A stretch of 64,000 bases of DNA from Methylobacter sp. (lineage in GTDB: Bacteria > Pseudomonadota > Gammaproteobacteria > Methylococcales > Methylomonadaceae). The stretch lies in assembly GCF_030680395.1 (NCBI RefSeq), contig NZ_JAUXVR010000048.1, forward strand, positions 1 through 64,000. The letters are read 5' to 3'. The notes under the pieces were generated by a model. That model saw nothing but the letters and a program-made list of their open reading frames with translations. It was not told where the DNA came from and searched no databases. Below, piece by piece: positions 1-8,849 of this stretch (the stretch's first letter is position 1; every line of letters begins with the position of its first letter). The position numbers and the translations under genes were made by a program.

Positions 1-612
1 ATTGCCGAAGAAACCGGACTGATTGTGGAGATCGGCGAATGGGTGCTGCGCGAAACCTGTCGGCAAGGTCGGCAGTGGCTGGATGCCGGTTTGCCGCCGT
101 TAACCCTGGCGGTCAACGTGTCCCCGCACCAGTTTCGCCGCGGCGACATTTGCGACCTGGTGGCTACGGTGTTAAGAGATACCGGTTTTCCGGCCAGCCA
201 ACTGGAACTGGAAATAACCGAAAGCGGATTGATGGACAATCAGGGCAACGCGACAGAGATTCTCAACTGTCTGCGCAGTCAGGGTATTCGGTTGGCCATT
301 GACGATTTCGGCACAGGTTATTCATCGCTGGCTTGTCTTAAGCACTTTCCGCTGGATCTGTTAAAAATCGATAAGAGTTTTATTGACGATATTCCTCATC
401 TGCAAGACGACATGGAAATTGCATCCACTATTATTGCGATGGGGCATATTCTGGGTTTCAAGGTCCTGGCCGAAGGCGTGGAGACGCCTGAGCAATTGGC
501 ATTTTTGCAGGAGAAAGGCTGCGATATGTATCAGGGCTATATTAAAAGTCGGCCCATACCGGAGGAACAGTTTGCCGAGTTATTGCTCGAGCAACAGTGT
601 AGGGTTGATTAA
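1..612 (+). CDS. EAL-domain c-di-GMP phosphodiesterase, C-terminal part (5' truncated by window edge)
   Basis: The frame is open from base 1, so the gene begins outside the window; the GTG at 25 is only an internal codon. The visible part is the second half of an EAL domain, which hydrolyses cyclic di-GMP. Hallmarks are IAEETGLIVEIGEWVL at the left edge, the NVSPHQF segment, ELEITES (metal-binding Glu), DDFGTGYSSL (the Asp pair of loop 6), LKIDKSFI (catalytic Lys) and AEGVETPEQ. All catalytic positions visible in this part are present, so the domain is probably active. The EAL motif itself and any GGDEF, PAS or membrane part lie upstream and cannot be judged. The gene ends shortly before a long inverted-repeat element. 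Confidence 0.9.
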   Translation: MAEETGLIVEIGEWVLRETCRQGRQWLDAGLPPLTLAVNVSPHQFRRGDICDLVATVLRDTGFPASQLELEITESGLMDNQGNATEILNCLRSQGIRLAIDDFGTGYSSLACLKHFPLDLLKIDKSFIDDIPHLQDDMEIASTIIAMGHILGFKVLAEGVETPEQLAFLQEKGCDMYQGYIKSRPIPEEQFAELLLEQQCRVD

Positions 613-619
613 TTATCTT

Positions 620-797
620 GATTAGCAAGCTGCTTCAGCTAGCACCGTCATACTGGCAGGGATGGTAACTTTCCGATACCGCTGTGGCATGGTTTAGGCT
701 TGATGCCAAGCCATAGTCTCACATCCATGTGGCTGGATTCCGGCATCCCTGCCAGAATGACGAGCTTTTTGGCGCTAGCTGAAGCAGCTTGCTAATC
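620..797. repeat. 178-bp inverted-repeat (MITE/REP-like) element
   Basis: The outer arms at 620-643 and 774-797 are a perfect 24-bp inverted repeat (core GCAAGCTGCTTCAGCTAGC). Inside them a second, imperfect pair carries CTGGCAGGGATG near 652-663 and its complement near 745-756. The whole could fold into one long stem. There is no open frame inside and no obvious target-site duplication. It lies between the convergent ends of the EAL gene and the sensor-kinase gene, so it could act as a bidirectional terminator. The inner GTCATTCTGGCAGGGATG-type sequence resembles dispersed repeats common in environmental proteobacteria (recollection, not searched). Confidence 0.75.
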
Positions 798-836
798 AGG
801 TAAATTTTTCATGTCATTGGCGGACAGATGTAATAT

Positions 837-2411
837 TTATCTCTTGGGCAGCGTAAAGCTGAAAGAACTACCCTGACCGGCAACGCTTTCCAATGAAATA
901 GTTCCACCCAGGCGTTTAATAGCCGACTTGACGTAATTCAGTCCCACGCCTTCACCTTCTACCGCATGATTGTTGCCGCGACGAAACATCTCGAAAATTT
1001 TCTTTTGATCTTTTTCCGCAACACCCAAGCCGTTATCTTTAACAAAAAATCTGAAGTGCTCGCCCTGATCGACAGCCCATATTTCAATCTTGCCCGCACG
1101 TTTTTTGTCTAAGTATTTGACGGCATTAGATAATAAATTAGCAAATATCTGATCCAGCAACTCAGGGTCAGCCTGGACTTGCGGCAAGGACTGCACCTGA
1201 AACTCGGCTCCCGCTTGATCGCTCTGATATTTTATTGCCTCAATGTTATCGTCTACCAAGTGCTGTACGTCGATGACGCTGATATTTAATTCCTGCCGTC
1301 CCAATCGGGAAATTTTTAAAATTCCGGCCAATAACTGATTCATTTTGGCTACGCCACCGGTAATAAAACGTGCCGATGTCGGAATATCCTCATTTAATAT
1401 TTCCAGCAATGCGGCTTTTTTATGTTCAGGCAACTGTTCCATCTCAGCATCCAGCACTTTACGCAAGTCATTAAGGCTCAAGCTTAATTCGTTAACAAAA
1501 CCCTGAACATTAATCATCGGCGCACGTAAATCATGCGAAACAATATAAGAGAAGTCCTTGAGCTCCTCATTGTATTGCTCCAGCAGGTCGCGGCGGTTTT
1601 GCAGTTCTACGTCGCGCAACTGGATTTGCTCAAGCATCTGGTTGAAACCGTCCACCACGGCATTCAATTCCGTGATGCCAGGCCAGAGTAACAATCGCCT
1701 GTCGTAATTGCGGTTTTGTCCGATCTCGAGTGCGGTTTGCGCCAATTCCTCCAAGGGCTTGACGACGCTATAAGCCAGTCGATTGTTAAGTATGCGGCCT
1801 AAGCCGTAGATGCCGAACATGACCGGAATGAAAATACCTAAGACAGTGGCTAATTTCAGCCAATCCCCGGTCAGGTCGGCTTCGATCCAAACCCATCCGA
1901 TGACTTGCCGGCTGGATTCGCTCACAGGATGCTCCTGGCGGGTTGGTGCAAATACGGGCTGTTCCAGACGCAGCCTGCCGGTAACGACTCGGTGCAGTAA
2001 ATTCTGTACGGTGCCGGGTAGATTTTGCGCCAAGTTCGGAGCCGGAACGTAGACGGCCAGCGTATCGCCATTCGACTTTACTATACCGGCGCCGGATACT
2101 TCGGCAATGGCGGATAAAGAATGCAGGTTCTCTTCCGCTGAAGGCCTGTCGGAAAAAATCAACGGAGCTTCGCTATTGATAGCCAGGATGGACGCCAGCG
2201 AACGCATACGCTGGATTGTATCCTGATACTTGCTGATCACCGTATATCCGCTGAATAAAACGAAAGAAATCAACATGATCCCGGTAGACACCCGGAGGAT
2301 CGAGTTTAGGCGGTTGGAGATGGAAGGGGAGTCGATAGAACCTGGCTCACAGGATTCATCCTTGCTCGCCAACTGGCGTGTTTTTGAAACGATAAATTTT
2401 ACGATAGACAT
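837..2411 (-). CDS. Membrane sensor histidine kinase (CHASE8-like sensor, HAMP, HisKA, HATPase)
   Basis: A 524-aa inner-membrane kinase, probably sensing a periplasmic signal passed on by the YfiR-like protein encoded just upstream. A first membrane helix lies near residues 40-62, followed by a periplasmic stretch of about 120 residues (SLASILAINSEAPLIF, typical of CHASE8-type sensors), a second helix near 185-207 and a HAMP region. The phospho-acceptor H box is SYIVSHDLRAPM (His near residue 293). The ATPase domain has an N box (ANLLSNAVKY), a G1 box (DNGLGVAEKD) and a G2 box (GEGVGLNYV). It is the last gene of a minus-strand operon that starts with a receiver protein at 8096; that receiver is the likely partner because this kinase has no receiver of its own. 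Confidence 0.9.
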   Translation of the reverse strand: MSIVKFIVSKTRQLASKDESCEPGSIDSPSISNRLNSILRVSTGIMLISFVLFSGYTVISKYQDTIQRMRSLASILAINSEAPLIFSDRPSAEENLHSLSAIAEVSGAGIVKSNGDTLAVYVPAPNLAQNLPGTVQNLLHRVVTGRLRLEQPVFAPTRQEHPVSESSRQVIGWVWIEADLTGDWLKLATVLGIFIPVMFGIYGLGRILNNRLAYSVVKPLEELAQTALEIGQNRNYDRRLLLWPGITELNAVVDGFNQMLEQIQLRDVELQNRRDLLEQYNEELKDFSYIVSHDLRAPMINVQGFVNELSLSLNDLRKVLDAEMEQLPEHKKAALLEILNEDIPTSARFITGGVAKMNQLLAGILKISRLGRQELNISVIDVQHLVDDNIEAIKYQSDQAGAEFQVQSLPQVQADPELLDQIFANLLSNAVKYLDKKRAGKIEIWAVDQGEHFRFFVKDNGLGVAEKDQKKIFEMFRRGNNHAVEGEGVGLNYVKSAIKRLGGTISLESVAGQGSSFSFTLPKR

Positions 2412-2513
2412 CTTAAATAATTCCCGAGAAAGACTATTCGGTCAAAAACCTGATTCCTGGAAAAAAAACAGGCTTCACTTTTCTATGATTGGAAACCGCC
2501 TGATTATGTTTTG

Positions 2514-3044
2514 TCATTGTACGATTTTGGCTAACTTCAGCAGCTTTGAACTGACTTTCAGCTTCGATGCCAAAACCGTGTTGATATTGATCTCGAATCT
2601 CAGACGGTTGGATTCGGTGAACAAATTGATCATAACGCCCTGCGGTAAGCCGTCTTGAACATCGGTAACAATCAATACCGGCGCGTTGTGTACCATGGTG
2701 ACAGCCTTGCCGAAATCCTCATGTTCGGATAGCCCCAAATAAAGGATATTGCAATCCGTCAACTGCCCCAGTTGGCGCGGATATTTAAAGTCGGCGTTAA
2801 TTTGTCCCGCTTTTGCTTCCAGTAAAGTGGCGAGGGTTGCCGTTTTGAACGGATTATTGCCGTAAACACAAATCGTTACCGGCTCGGGTTGTCTGGGCCA
2901 TTCGATATAACTGGCGAAATTGAGCAGATAGGCTGCTTTAAGATCGTACTCCGTGACCGCATCGGCGAATCCGGCACCCGCAGAGAGGACTAGCAGCAAT
3001 GTCCAGACAGCGATTTTCTTTATCATCGACGATACATCAGTCAT
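2514..3044 (-). CDS. YfiR/DUF4154-family periplasmic protein
   Basis: This 176-aa protein begins with a hydrophobic signal segment (KIAVWTLLLVLSAGAGFADA), then YDLKAAYLLNFASYIEWP and ICVYGNNPF, the hallmarks of the DUF4154 (YfiR-like) family. In Pseudomonas, YfiR is a periplasmic repressor of the membrane diguanylate cyclase YfiN; by analogy this protein may bind and control the sensor domain of the kinase encoded 102 bp downstream. It starts 4 bp after the stop of the TonB-dependent receptor, so the two are cotranscribed. The signal is assumed to be cleaved after ADA. Confidence 0.85.
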   Translation of the reverse strand: MTDVSSMIKKIAVWTLLLVLSAGAGFADAVTEYDLKAAYLLNFASYIEWPRQPEPVTICVYGNNPFKTATLATLLEAKAGQINADFKYPRQLGQLTDCNILYLGLSEHEDFGKAVTMVHNAPVLIVTDVQDGLPQGVMINLFTESNRLRFEININTVLASKLKVSSKLLKLAKIVQ

Positions 3045-3048
3045 GGGA

Positions 3049-5061
3049 TTAAAACCGACACGCGAATTTCAGGCGGAAAGTACGGCCTTCCTGTGGAATG
3101 CCGTCAATCCCGCCGGGTTCAACGCGATTGTCGTCGAACAGATCGTATACACTGGCGGACAGATCAAGATTGGTGACGGGTTGATAGAGCAAATTCAGAC
3201 CGACGCGGGCATAACCGGGCGTTTTGCCTTGCAAGGATGTTCTTGCCGCCAGCACTTGCATATCGAAACCGCTATGCCACTTGGGGCTGAACAGCGGCGT
3301 CATAAAATTCAACTGGTAAAGGTGGCGGGGTATATTGCCCAACATGCTGCCATCCTTGCCTTGGTCGCGGTCTTGGGCAAAGACCAAGCTGTAACCGCTA
3401 CGCAGCAGGGCGCCGTTATCCCAGCGCCGTTGCAGCTCTAACTCGGTTCCATAGCCGATTTCTTCGCCCATATTGATGGTATGCTGAATTGAGGGGGCTT
3501 CCTCGACCACACCGAGCCGTTTACCCTGTTTCAGATAATAGCCGGTGGCGGTGACATGCCAGTCTTTGGCAAACGCTTGCTCCCAAGCTAGAGATACCGT
3601 ATCGATTTGTTCCGGCTGCAATCCGCTATTGGGTATTTGGCTGGGGATGCCGTAAACGCTATAGTACTGTTGAGCAATTGTGGGTGAGCGGAAAGCCTTG
3701 CCGTATTGCAGCTTGAAAACGGTGTCTGTCAGCGGCTGGTAAACCAATCCCACACGCGGGCTAAACATGCTTTGACTGGACAGGGAACTGTCGTCGAAGC
3801 GCGCGCCCAGCGACAGCTTCAAGCGTTCGGTCAAATCCATGTCGTCCTGCAGGAAAATACCGATGCGGTGGGTGTCGCGCGAGTCGTCCTGAGAAATTGA
3901 AGTGGGTGGGCCGATGTCGGCATATTGCTGTAACTGCCAATTCTCCTGGATTTCCACTCCGCCTAAAATTTTATGTCCGGCGAAGTGGCTGGACAGCAGC
4001 CGCATTTCCAGGCCGCTCCACCAAGCGTGGTTCAAATTGCTGATCAGCAGGCCGCCATAGCGGTACTGGCCTTTGAAATCATAGTCGCCGTAAAATGCGC
4101 GGGCGGTAAAGTCCAGCGTTGGCGACAACGCTTTTTGGTATTGCAGGTTGACGAACGCTTCGCTGTCCTGGAGGCTGCTGGTTTCCGGGCCGAAATCGAC
4201 GCCGAAAATCCCGCCCGGTATCCCTTTAAATCGCCGTCCATAACCGCCCTCGAAACTGAAATCGCCCCAGTTAGCCTTGGCGAAGAATTGTTTGTCGTGT
4301 TCGTTATTGGCGCCGGAAGACTCGCCTAAAGGGTTGTCGGTCGTTGCGGCTTCGGGTATGCGCAGTGACTGTCCGTCGGAATTGAAGCCGGTGGCAGAGG
4401 CCAGAAAGTCCAGGCCGTTATCCAGTCTGCGCCCGTAGCTGGCACGGCCTTTGAGTGAGTCGAAACTGCCCCAGGAACCGGCCAACTCCCCGCCCTGATA
4501 ATCTTTGCCTTGCTTGGTGATGACGTTGACCACCGCAAAAAACGCATTGTTGCCGTACAGGGACGATCCCGGTCCGCGCACAACCTCGACACGCTCTACC
4601 AGGTCCATGTCAATCGGGAGGGCATTGTCGGTGAAGCCGGAATCGTAAACGGCCTCATTCATGCGGATGCCGTCAATCATGACCAGCATGCGGCCATTGT
4701 AATCGGCGGACTGGTCGAAACCGCGGATGCCGGCATTGTCGTACGCACGGTTGTTAGTGATGAAAAAACCGGGCACCGTACGCAAAATATCGCTTAAAGT
4801 ACGGTAACCGAATTGCTGGATTTGGTCCTTGCCGATTACTGTCACCGAACTGGCCGTTTCCGACAGTTTTTGGCTATATTTTGATGCGGTAACGGTTTCC
4901 AGCTCTACGGTCATGAGCTGTTCCAGATCCATCCGGCCAATATCATTCACTTCGGTGGCAAAGACATTGATGCTTACTCCCAACAGCAGTCCGGCTATGG
5001 ATAGCCTTAGGCGATCTTCAGAACGATGCTTGAATAGGGAGAGGATGGCGTTGTCGGGCAT
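3049..5061 (-). CDS. TonB-dependent outer-membrane receptor
   Basis: A 670-aa outer-membrane receptor. The N-terminus has a signal-like helix (LSIAGLLLGVSINVFA), then LEQLMTVELETVTASKYSQK, a segment common to receptors paired with DUF4154 proteins. The plug domain spans about residues 50-170 (SVTVIGKDQI, VPGFFITNN, IRGFDQSADYNGRMLVMIDG, VERVEVVRGPGSSLYGNNAF). The rest is a beta-barrel with recurring aromatic-rich strands and a C-terminal FRLKFACRF ending in Phe, as needed for BAM insertion. The ligand cannot be told from sequence. Its place between a GGDEF-EAL gene and YfiR/kinase genes suggests signalling as well as uptake. Confidence 0.92.
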   Translation of the reverse strand: MPDNAILSLFKHRSEDRLRLSIAGLLLGVSINVFATEVNDIGRMDLEQLMTVELETVTASKYSQKLSETASSVTVIGKDQIQQFGYRTLSDILRTVPGFFITNNRAYDNAGIRGFDQSADYNGRMLVMIDGIRMNEAVYDSGFTDNALPIDMDLVERVEVVRGPGSSLYGNNAFFAVVNVITKQGKDYQGGELAGSWGSFDSLKGRASYGRRLDNGLDFLASATGFNSDGQSLRIPEAATTDNPLGESSGANNEHDKQFFAKANWGDFSFEGGYGRRFKGIPGGIFGVDFGPETSSLQDSEAFVNLQYQKALSPTLDFTARAFYGDYDFKGQYRYGGLLISNLNHAWWSGLEMRLLSSHFAGHKILGGVEIQENWQLQQYADIGPPTSISQDDSRDTHRIGIFLQDDMDLTERLKLSLGARFDDSSLSSQSMFSPRVGLVYQPLTDTVFKLQYGKAFRSPTIAQQYYSVYGIPSQIPNSGLQPEQIDTVSLAWEQAFAKDWHVTATGYYLKQGKRLGVVEEAPSIQHTINMGEEIGYGTELELQRRWDNGALLRSGYSLVFAQDRDQGKDGSMLGNIPRHLYQLNFMTPLFSPKWHSGFDMQVLAARTSLQGKTPGYARVGLNLLYQPVTNLDLSASVYDLFDDNRVEPGGIDGIPQEGRTFRLKFACRF

Positions 5062-5128
5062 GACTATGTTGTAGGGTCAAATAATATTTTTAATGTTAGC
5101 CGGATTGCAGTTGGGAGCTGAATCCGCT

Positions 5129-7603
5129 TTAAACAAAAATGCCTTTTTGTAAAAGCATTAACAAATCGGCGGCGGGGGCGGGCTGACTGCATAAAAAACC
5201 TTGACCAAAATCGCAACCCAGTTGTTTAAGGTATGCCAGTTGTTCTGTCGTTTCTATGCCCTCGGCAATAACCTGGCAATTTATGCTATGGGACATAGAA
5301 ATAATGGCTTCAATGACTTGGCACTGCCCTTGCTGACCTATTTGACTGACAAAACTCCGGTCTATTTTAATAAAATCAAGCGGCATACCGCTTATTCTGG
5401 AGAGCGAAGAAAAGCCGGTGCCGAAATCATCCAGAGAAATTCGGATACCCGATGCCTGCGCATTGCTTAACGTTTTCATCAGCTTAAGAGGGTCGCCCAT
5501 CAGCGCTGTCTCGGTAATTTCAAGCTTGATTCTGTGTGGCGCAATAGCATGGCCAGACAAAATATCGTGTAATTGAGCCAGCCAATCGTCCACTTGACGA
5601 AACTGTGTCGGCGACAGATTGATGGCTACTGACATCTTATTCAGCCCGCACTCATCCCAGGCTTTAATTTGTTTAACGGCCTCTTTTACAACAAACAGGC
5701 TCAGATCATGTATAAAGCCGCATTCTTCGGCAACGGGAATAAACTCATCCGGCGTGACCATTCCCCATTCAGGATGCTGCCAACGCGACAAAGCCTCTAC
5801 TTCCATGATTCGTCCGTCACTCAACCGCCAAACCGGCTGAAAGAATACTTTGAACTCCCCCTTTTCCAAACTGTCCTTAAAGGCGCTTTTAAACTGTTGA
5901 CGCTTACCCGCATCACGATTCATTTCAGCGGTAAAAAATTCAAACCCATTCCTGCCTGTTTCCTTAACCCGATACATGGCTGCATCTGCATTTTGGATAA
6001 GTGTTGTATCGTTCTCCCCATCGCCAGGATACAACGCAATACCGATGCTGGCGGAAATAGCGGCATTAATGCCGTCACCCAGGAGGAACGGTTTTTCCAG
6101 CAATCTTAACATCTGCCTGACAATATCCTCTGCAGCATGGTTATTGCTTAAGTTATTAAGAATAACGACAAACTCATCTCCACCCAAACGCGCCAGTGTG
6201 TCGCTTTCGCGGATACATCGATTCAGCCGCTGGGCTACCTGGATAAGTAATTTGTCACCCGCCGTATGCCCGGAGCTGTCATTAACTTCCTTAAAACGAT
6301 CAAGGTCTATAAACAATAACGCCAGCTGTATGTTGTTGCGCTTGGCCGACGCGACCGCTGAATGTAGCCTGTCTTGAAATAACTGGCGGTTGGGCAGGTC
6401 TGTCAGGTGATCGTAGTTGGCTTGATAATGAATTTTTTGTTCCGCTTGCTTTTTTTCAGTCACGTCACCAAAAATGGCGATGTATCGTTTAATTTTGCCG
6501 GCTTCGTCATGAACGCAGGAAATCGATGTCGATTCGGCGTATATCTCGCCGTTTTTATGTCGATTCCAAAGCTCGCCTTCCCAATGTCCATGATCATTTA
6601 AAGACTGCCAGAATGCCGCGTAAAAATTAGCATTCTGAAGTTCGGAGCTGAGTATACGTGGATTTTTTCCTTTAACTTCATCGAAAGTATAGCCGGTGAT
6701 TTTTGTAAATGCCGGATTCACAACTTCGATACAATTGTCGGCATCGGTAATCATAATTCCTTCCTGGATAGTATCGAATACCAGCTGCGCCAAACGTTGT
6801 TTTTCCACTGCTTGTTTTGATTCGGTAATATCGATCAGAAATCCGCGCAATACACAACAGTGCTCAGCGTCTGTCTCTACTACTGAAACAATCTGTCTGA
6901 GCCAAAGCTCGCTGCGGTTTTTTTTTAACAGCCGGAACTCAAGGTTCTGTTCTTCACGGCTATGTGTTTTGGAAGAACAAAATGCGATAACCTTGGCGTA
7001 ATCTTCCGGATATAAAGCAGCCTCCCAAAAACCTTCTGAAGTCCATTCTTCCTGACTATGTCCGGTCAGTTTTTCCGCTTGTGCGGAAACATAGCTGAAC
7101 CGTCCTGCACTCGGCAGATATTCCCAGGCGACAACATCAGTCTGTTCAATTAATGACCGGTAAAATATCTCGGTTTTACTTTTCTCCCGTTCAGCCGCTT
7201 CTTTTTCTGCAATTAATCGCTGCTTAAGCAAAACCTTGCTCAGCGTTGTCGGTAGCAACTCCAAATAAGCGCCACTGGCGTCTTTGAGTACAAAATCTTC
7301 AGCGCCTTGCTTGATTGCATTGACCACCAATTGCATATCATCAATGCCGGAAATCATGATGCAGGTAAGCTTACGCTTCACTGCCCGAATAGCCTTTAAT
7401 ACCTCCAGGCCATTCATGTCCGGCAGATAAAAGTCGATCAGTACCGCATCAAAATCCTGATCGTGTAGCACCATCATGCCTTGATGGCCTGTTTCAGCAT
7501 GCGCAACATGGTAACCTTCGCGCTTGAGTTTTATGCGCACCAACTCTGCAAGGCCCAAGTCGTCTTCTATATATAAGATTTTGGCAGAAGGGATATCAGG
7601 CAT
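5129..7603 (-). CDS. REC-PAS-PAS-GGDEF-EAL signalling protein
   Basis: A cytoplasmic c-di-GMP regulator. The start is taken at the ATG at 7603 (MPDIPSAKILYIEDD); the upstream ATG at 7660 would add 19 residues overlapping the preceding gene. Order from 7603: receiver domain with phospho-acceptor Asp near residue 55 (AVLIDFYLPDMNG), a first PAS near 150-265, a second PAS/PAC near 270-385 (GIMITDADNCIEVVNPAF), a GGDEF domain with an intact RLGGDEF near 470, and an EAL domain with intact EVEALSRW near 600, NLSPTQF, DDFGTGFSSL and AEGIETTEQ. Both enzymatic halves keep their signatures, so it may make or degrade c-di-GMP depending on phosphorylation and PAS state. It lies 25 bp after a single-domain receiver gene and upstream of the TonB receptor. 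Confidence 0.92.
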   Translation of the reverse strand: MPDIPSAKILYIEDDLGLAELVRIKLKREGYHVAHAETGHQGMMVLHDQDFDAVLIDFYLPDMNGLEVLKAIRAVKRKLTCIMISGIDDMQLVVNAIKQGAEDFVLKDASGAYLELLPTTLSKVLLKQRLIAEKEAAEREKSKTEIFYRSLIEQTDVVAWEYLPSAGRFSYVSAQAEKLTGHSQEEWTSEGFWEAALYPEDYAKVIAFCSSKTHSREEQNLEFRLLKKNRSELWLRQIVSVVETDAEHCCVLRGFLIDITESKQAVEKQRLAQLVFDTIQEGIMITDADNCIEVVNPAFTKITGYTFDEVKGKNPRILSSELQNANFYAAFWQSLNDHGHWEGELWNRHKNGEIYAESTSISCVHDEAGKIKRYIAIFGDVTEKKQAEQKIHYQANYDHLTDLPNRQLFQDRLHSAVASAKRNNIQLALLFIDLDRFKEVNDSSGHTAGDKLLIQVAQRLNRCIRESDTLARLGGDEFVVILNNLSNNHAAEDIVRQMLRLLEKPFLLGDGINAAISASIGIALYPGDGENDTTLIQNADAAMYRVKETGRNGFEFFTAEMNRDAGKRQQFKSAFKDSLEKGEFKVFFQPVWRLSDGRIMEVEALSRWQHPEWGMVTPDEFIPVAEECGFIHDLSLFVVKEAVKQIKAWDECGLNKMSVAINLSPTQFRQVDDWLAQLHDILSGHAIAPHRIKLEITETALMGDPLKLMKTLSNAQASGIRISLDDFGTGFSSLSRISGMPLDFIKIDRSFVSQIGQQGQCQVIEAIISMSHSINCQVIAEGIETTEQLAYLKQLGCDFGQGFLCSQPAPAADLLMLLQKGIFV

Positions 7604-7628
7604 ATTGAACGTCACAGAAAAAGGAAGG

Positions 7629-8096
7629 TTATTTAATGGAAGGGACAGCAATAAGCCCAATCAACAGCCCCAACTTGCGCACTGTTTCGGAGAACCGATC
7701 GAACTCTACAGGCTTGGGCACATAGAGATTACATCCCAGACTGTAACATTCGTCTATTTCACGTTGATCGTCGGTGGACGATAAAATGATGACAGGGATT
7801 TCACTTAGCTTATTGTCTTGCTTAAGAATCCGCAATAATTCCACACCGTTCATAACCGGCATGTTTAAATCCAGTAATAGCAGAATACGTTGATTAACAG
7901 GACCGGCTTCAAATTCGCCTTGGCCTTTAAGATAGTCCAAAGCTTGTTGACCGTTTTCGAAGGCCTCGATAGGATTTTCGAGGCCGCATCGCCGCAAATT
8001 CTTCTCGATTAATTTTGAGTGGCCGGGATCATCTTCTACGATTATGATTGTTATAAACGGACTTTGAAGCACTTTATAATCCCAAAATAGAACCAT
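7629..8096 (-). CDS. Single-domain response regulator (Rcp1-like receiver)
   Basis: A receiver-only protein of about 155 aa from the ATG at 8096 (MVLFWDYKVL); an upstream ATG at 8126 is also open. The acidic pocket is VEDD, the phospho-acceptor is in LLLLDLNMPVMNG, and the switch Thr/Ser and Lys appear in IILSSTDD and VPKPVEF. The spacing and the NGQQALDYL segment resemble Rcp1-type receivers that serve sensor kinases lacking a fused receiver. It is the first gene of the operon that ends with the histidine kinase at 837-2411, which makes that kinase the likely phospho-donor. No output domain is present. Confidence 0.88.
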   Translation of the reverse strand: MVLFWDYKVLQSPFITIIIVEDDPGHSKLIEKNLRRCGLENPIEAFENGQQALDYLKGQGEFEAGPVNQRILLLLDLNMPVMNGVELLRILKQDNKLSEIPVIILSSTDDQREIDECYSLGCNLYVPKPVEFDRFSETVRKLGLLIGLIAVPSIK

Positions 8097-8220
8097 TATA
8101 TCTCCAAATCGCCTGCAAGCTAACACTTACGCTCTAGCTCCTTGATTAAAATCACGACTATTGAAGGATAACGCCGTCAATGCCGCTCCTAAGCAGAGCA
8201 GGCAATGCCGGGCTTTTTAT

Positions 8221-8826
8221 TCAGTATGGATTTTTGGAAAGTAACGAGCTAATCCAACCGTCAATAAAGCTTTTCACCAGCAATACAACGGAATCTTCAA
8301 CATTTTTAATAGCCGATGCATCCCGTTCGCGGGTCAGGGAAACGGTACACACTCCGTGGACACCGCTCCAGAGTGCCTGCGCCGCCTGTTTGCCTTGTTG
8401 CGCTGAACAGCTCGGCGCCAGTTGTGCAAATTGCGCCTCTACCAAGCTATAAGGTTGCCTGATTTTCTGCTGATACCATTCAGGGATTTCGGTGTCACCA
8501 ACAAAAGTCATGCTCCACCTGTTAAAGTTGCGGCTGGCAAACGTTACATAAGTTTTGGCCAGATCTGCAATATATTGTTCAGGAACGCAATGGGGTACTT
8601 GTTGCATCTGCTCGGTAAGCTCATCTACAGTGCTCGCGTTAATATGCACGACCAAATCGGCCATGTTGGCGAAGACCATATAAATGCTGCCGACCGTATA
8701 ACCAATTTCCATGGCAACCCTGCGCGCTGTTAACGCCGAATAGCCTTCATTGATGATGATGGTTTCCGCGGCATCCAACACCATTTCCCTTATTTCGTCC
8801 AAACTGTGTTTGTTTCGTCTTGCCAT
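8221..8826 (-). CDS. TetR-family transcriptional regulator
   Basis: A 201-aa repressor-type protein. The N-terminal helix-turn-helix is seen in ILDAAETIIINEGYSALTAR-like sequence followed by VAMEIGYTVGSIYMVFANMADL, typical of TetR. The C-terminal 140 residues form the ligand domain, with WSGVHGVCTVSLTRE resembling the TetR_C_33-type pocket (inference). It starts 23 bp after the stop of the lysR-type gene, so both are probably on one transcript. No enzyme gene sits next to the pair, so the regulon is unknown. Confidence 0.88.
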   Translation of the reverse strand: MARRNKHSLDEIREMVLDAAETIIINEGYSALTARRVAMEIGYTVGSIYMVFANMADLVVHINASTVDELTEQMQQVPHCVPEQYIADLAKTYVTFASRNFNRWSMTFVGDTEIPEWYQQKIRQPYSLVEAQFAQLAPSCSAQQGKQAAQALWSGVHGVCTVSLTRERDASAIKNVEDSVVLLVKSFIDGWISSLLSKNPY

Positions 8827-8849
8827 GTCAGGTGCCTTTAAGATGAATT

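Noticed and set aside
3049..5061. Long antisense open frames opposite the TonB receptor gene
   Set aside because: They lack ribosome sites and conserved motifs and follow the codon bias of the real gene on the minus strand.
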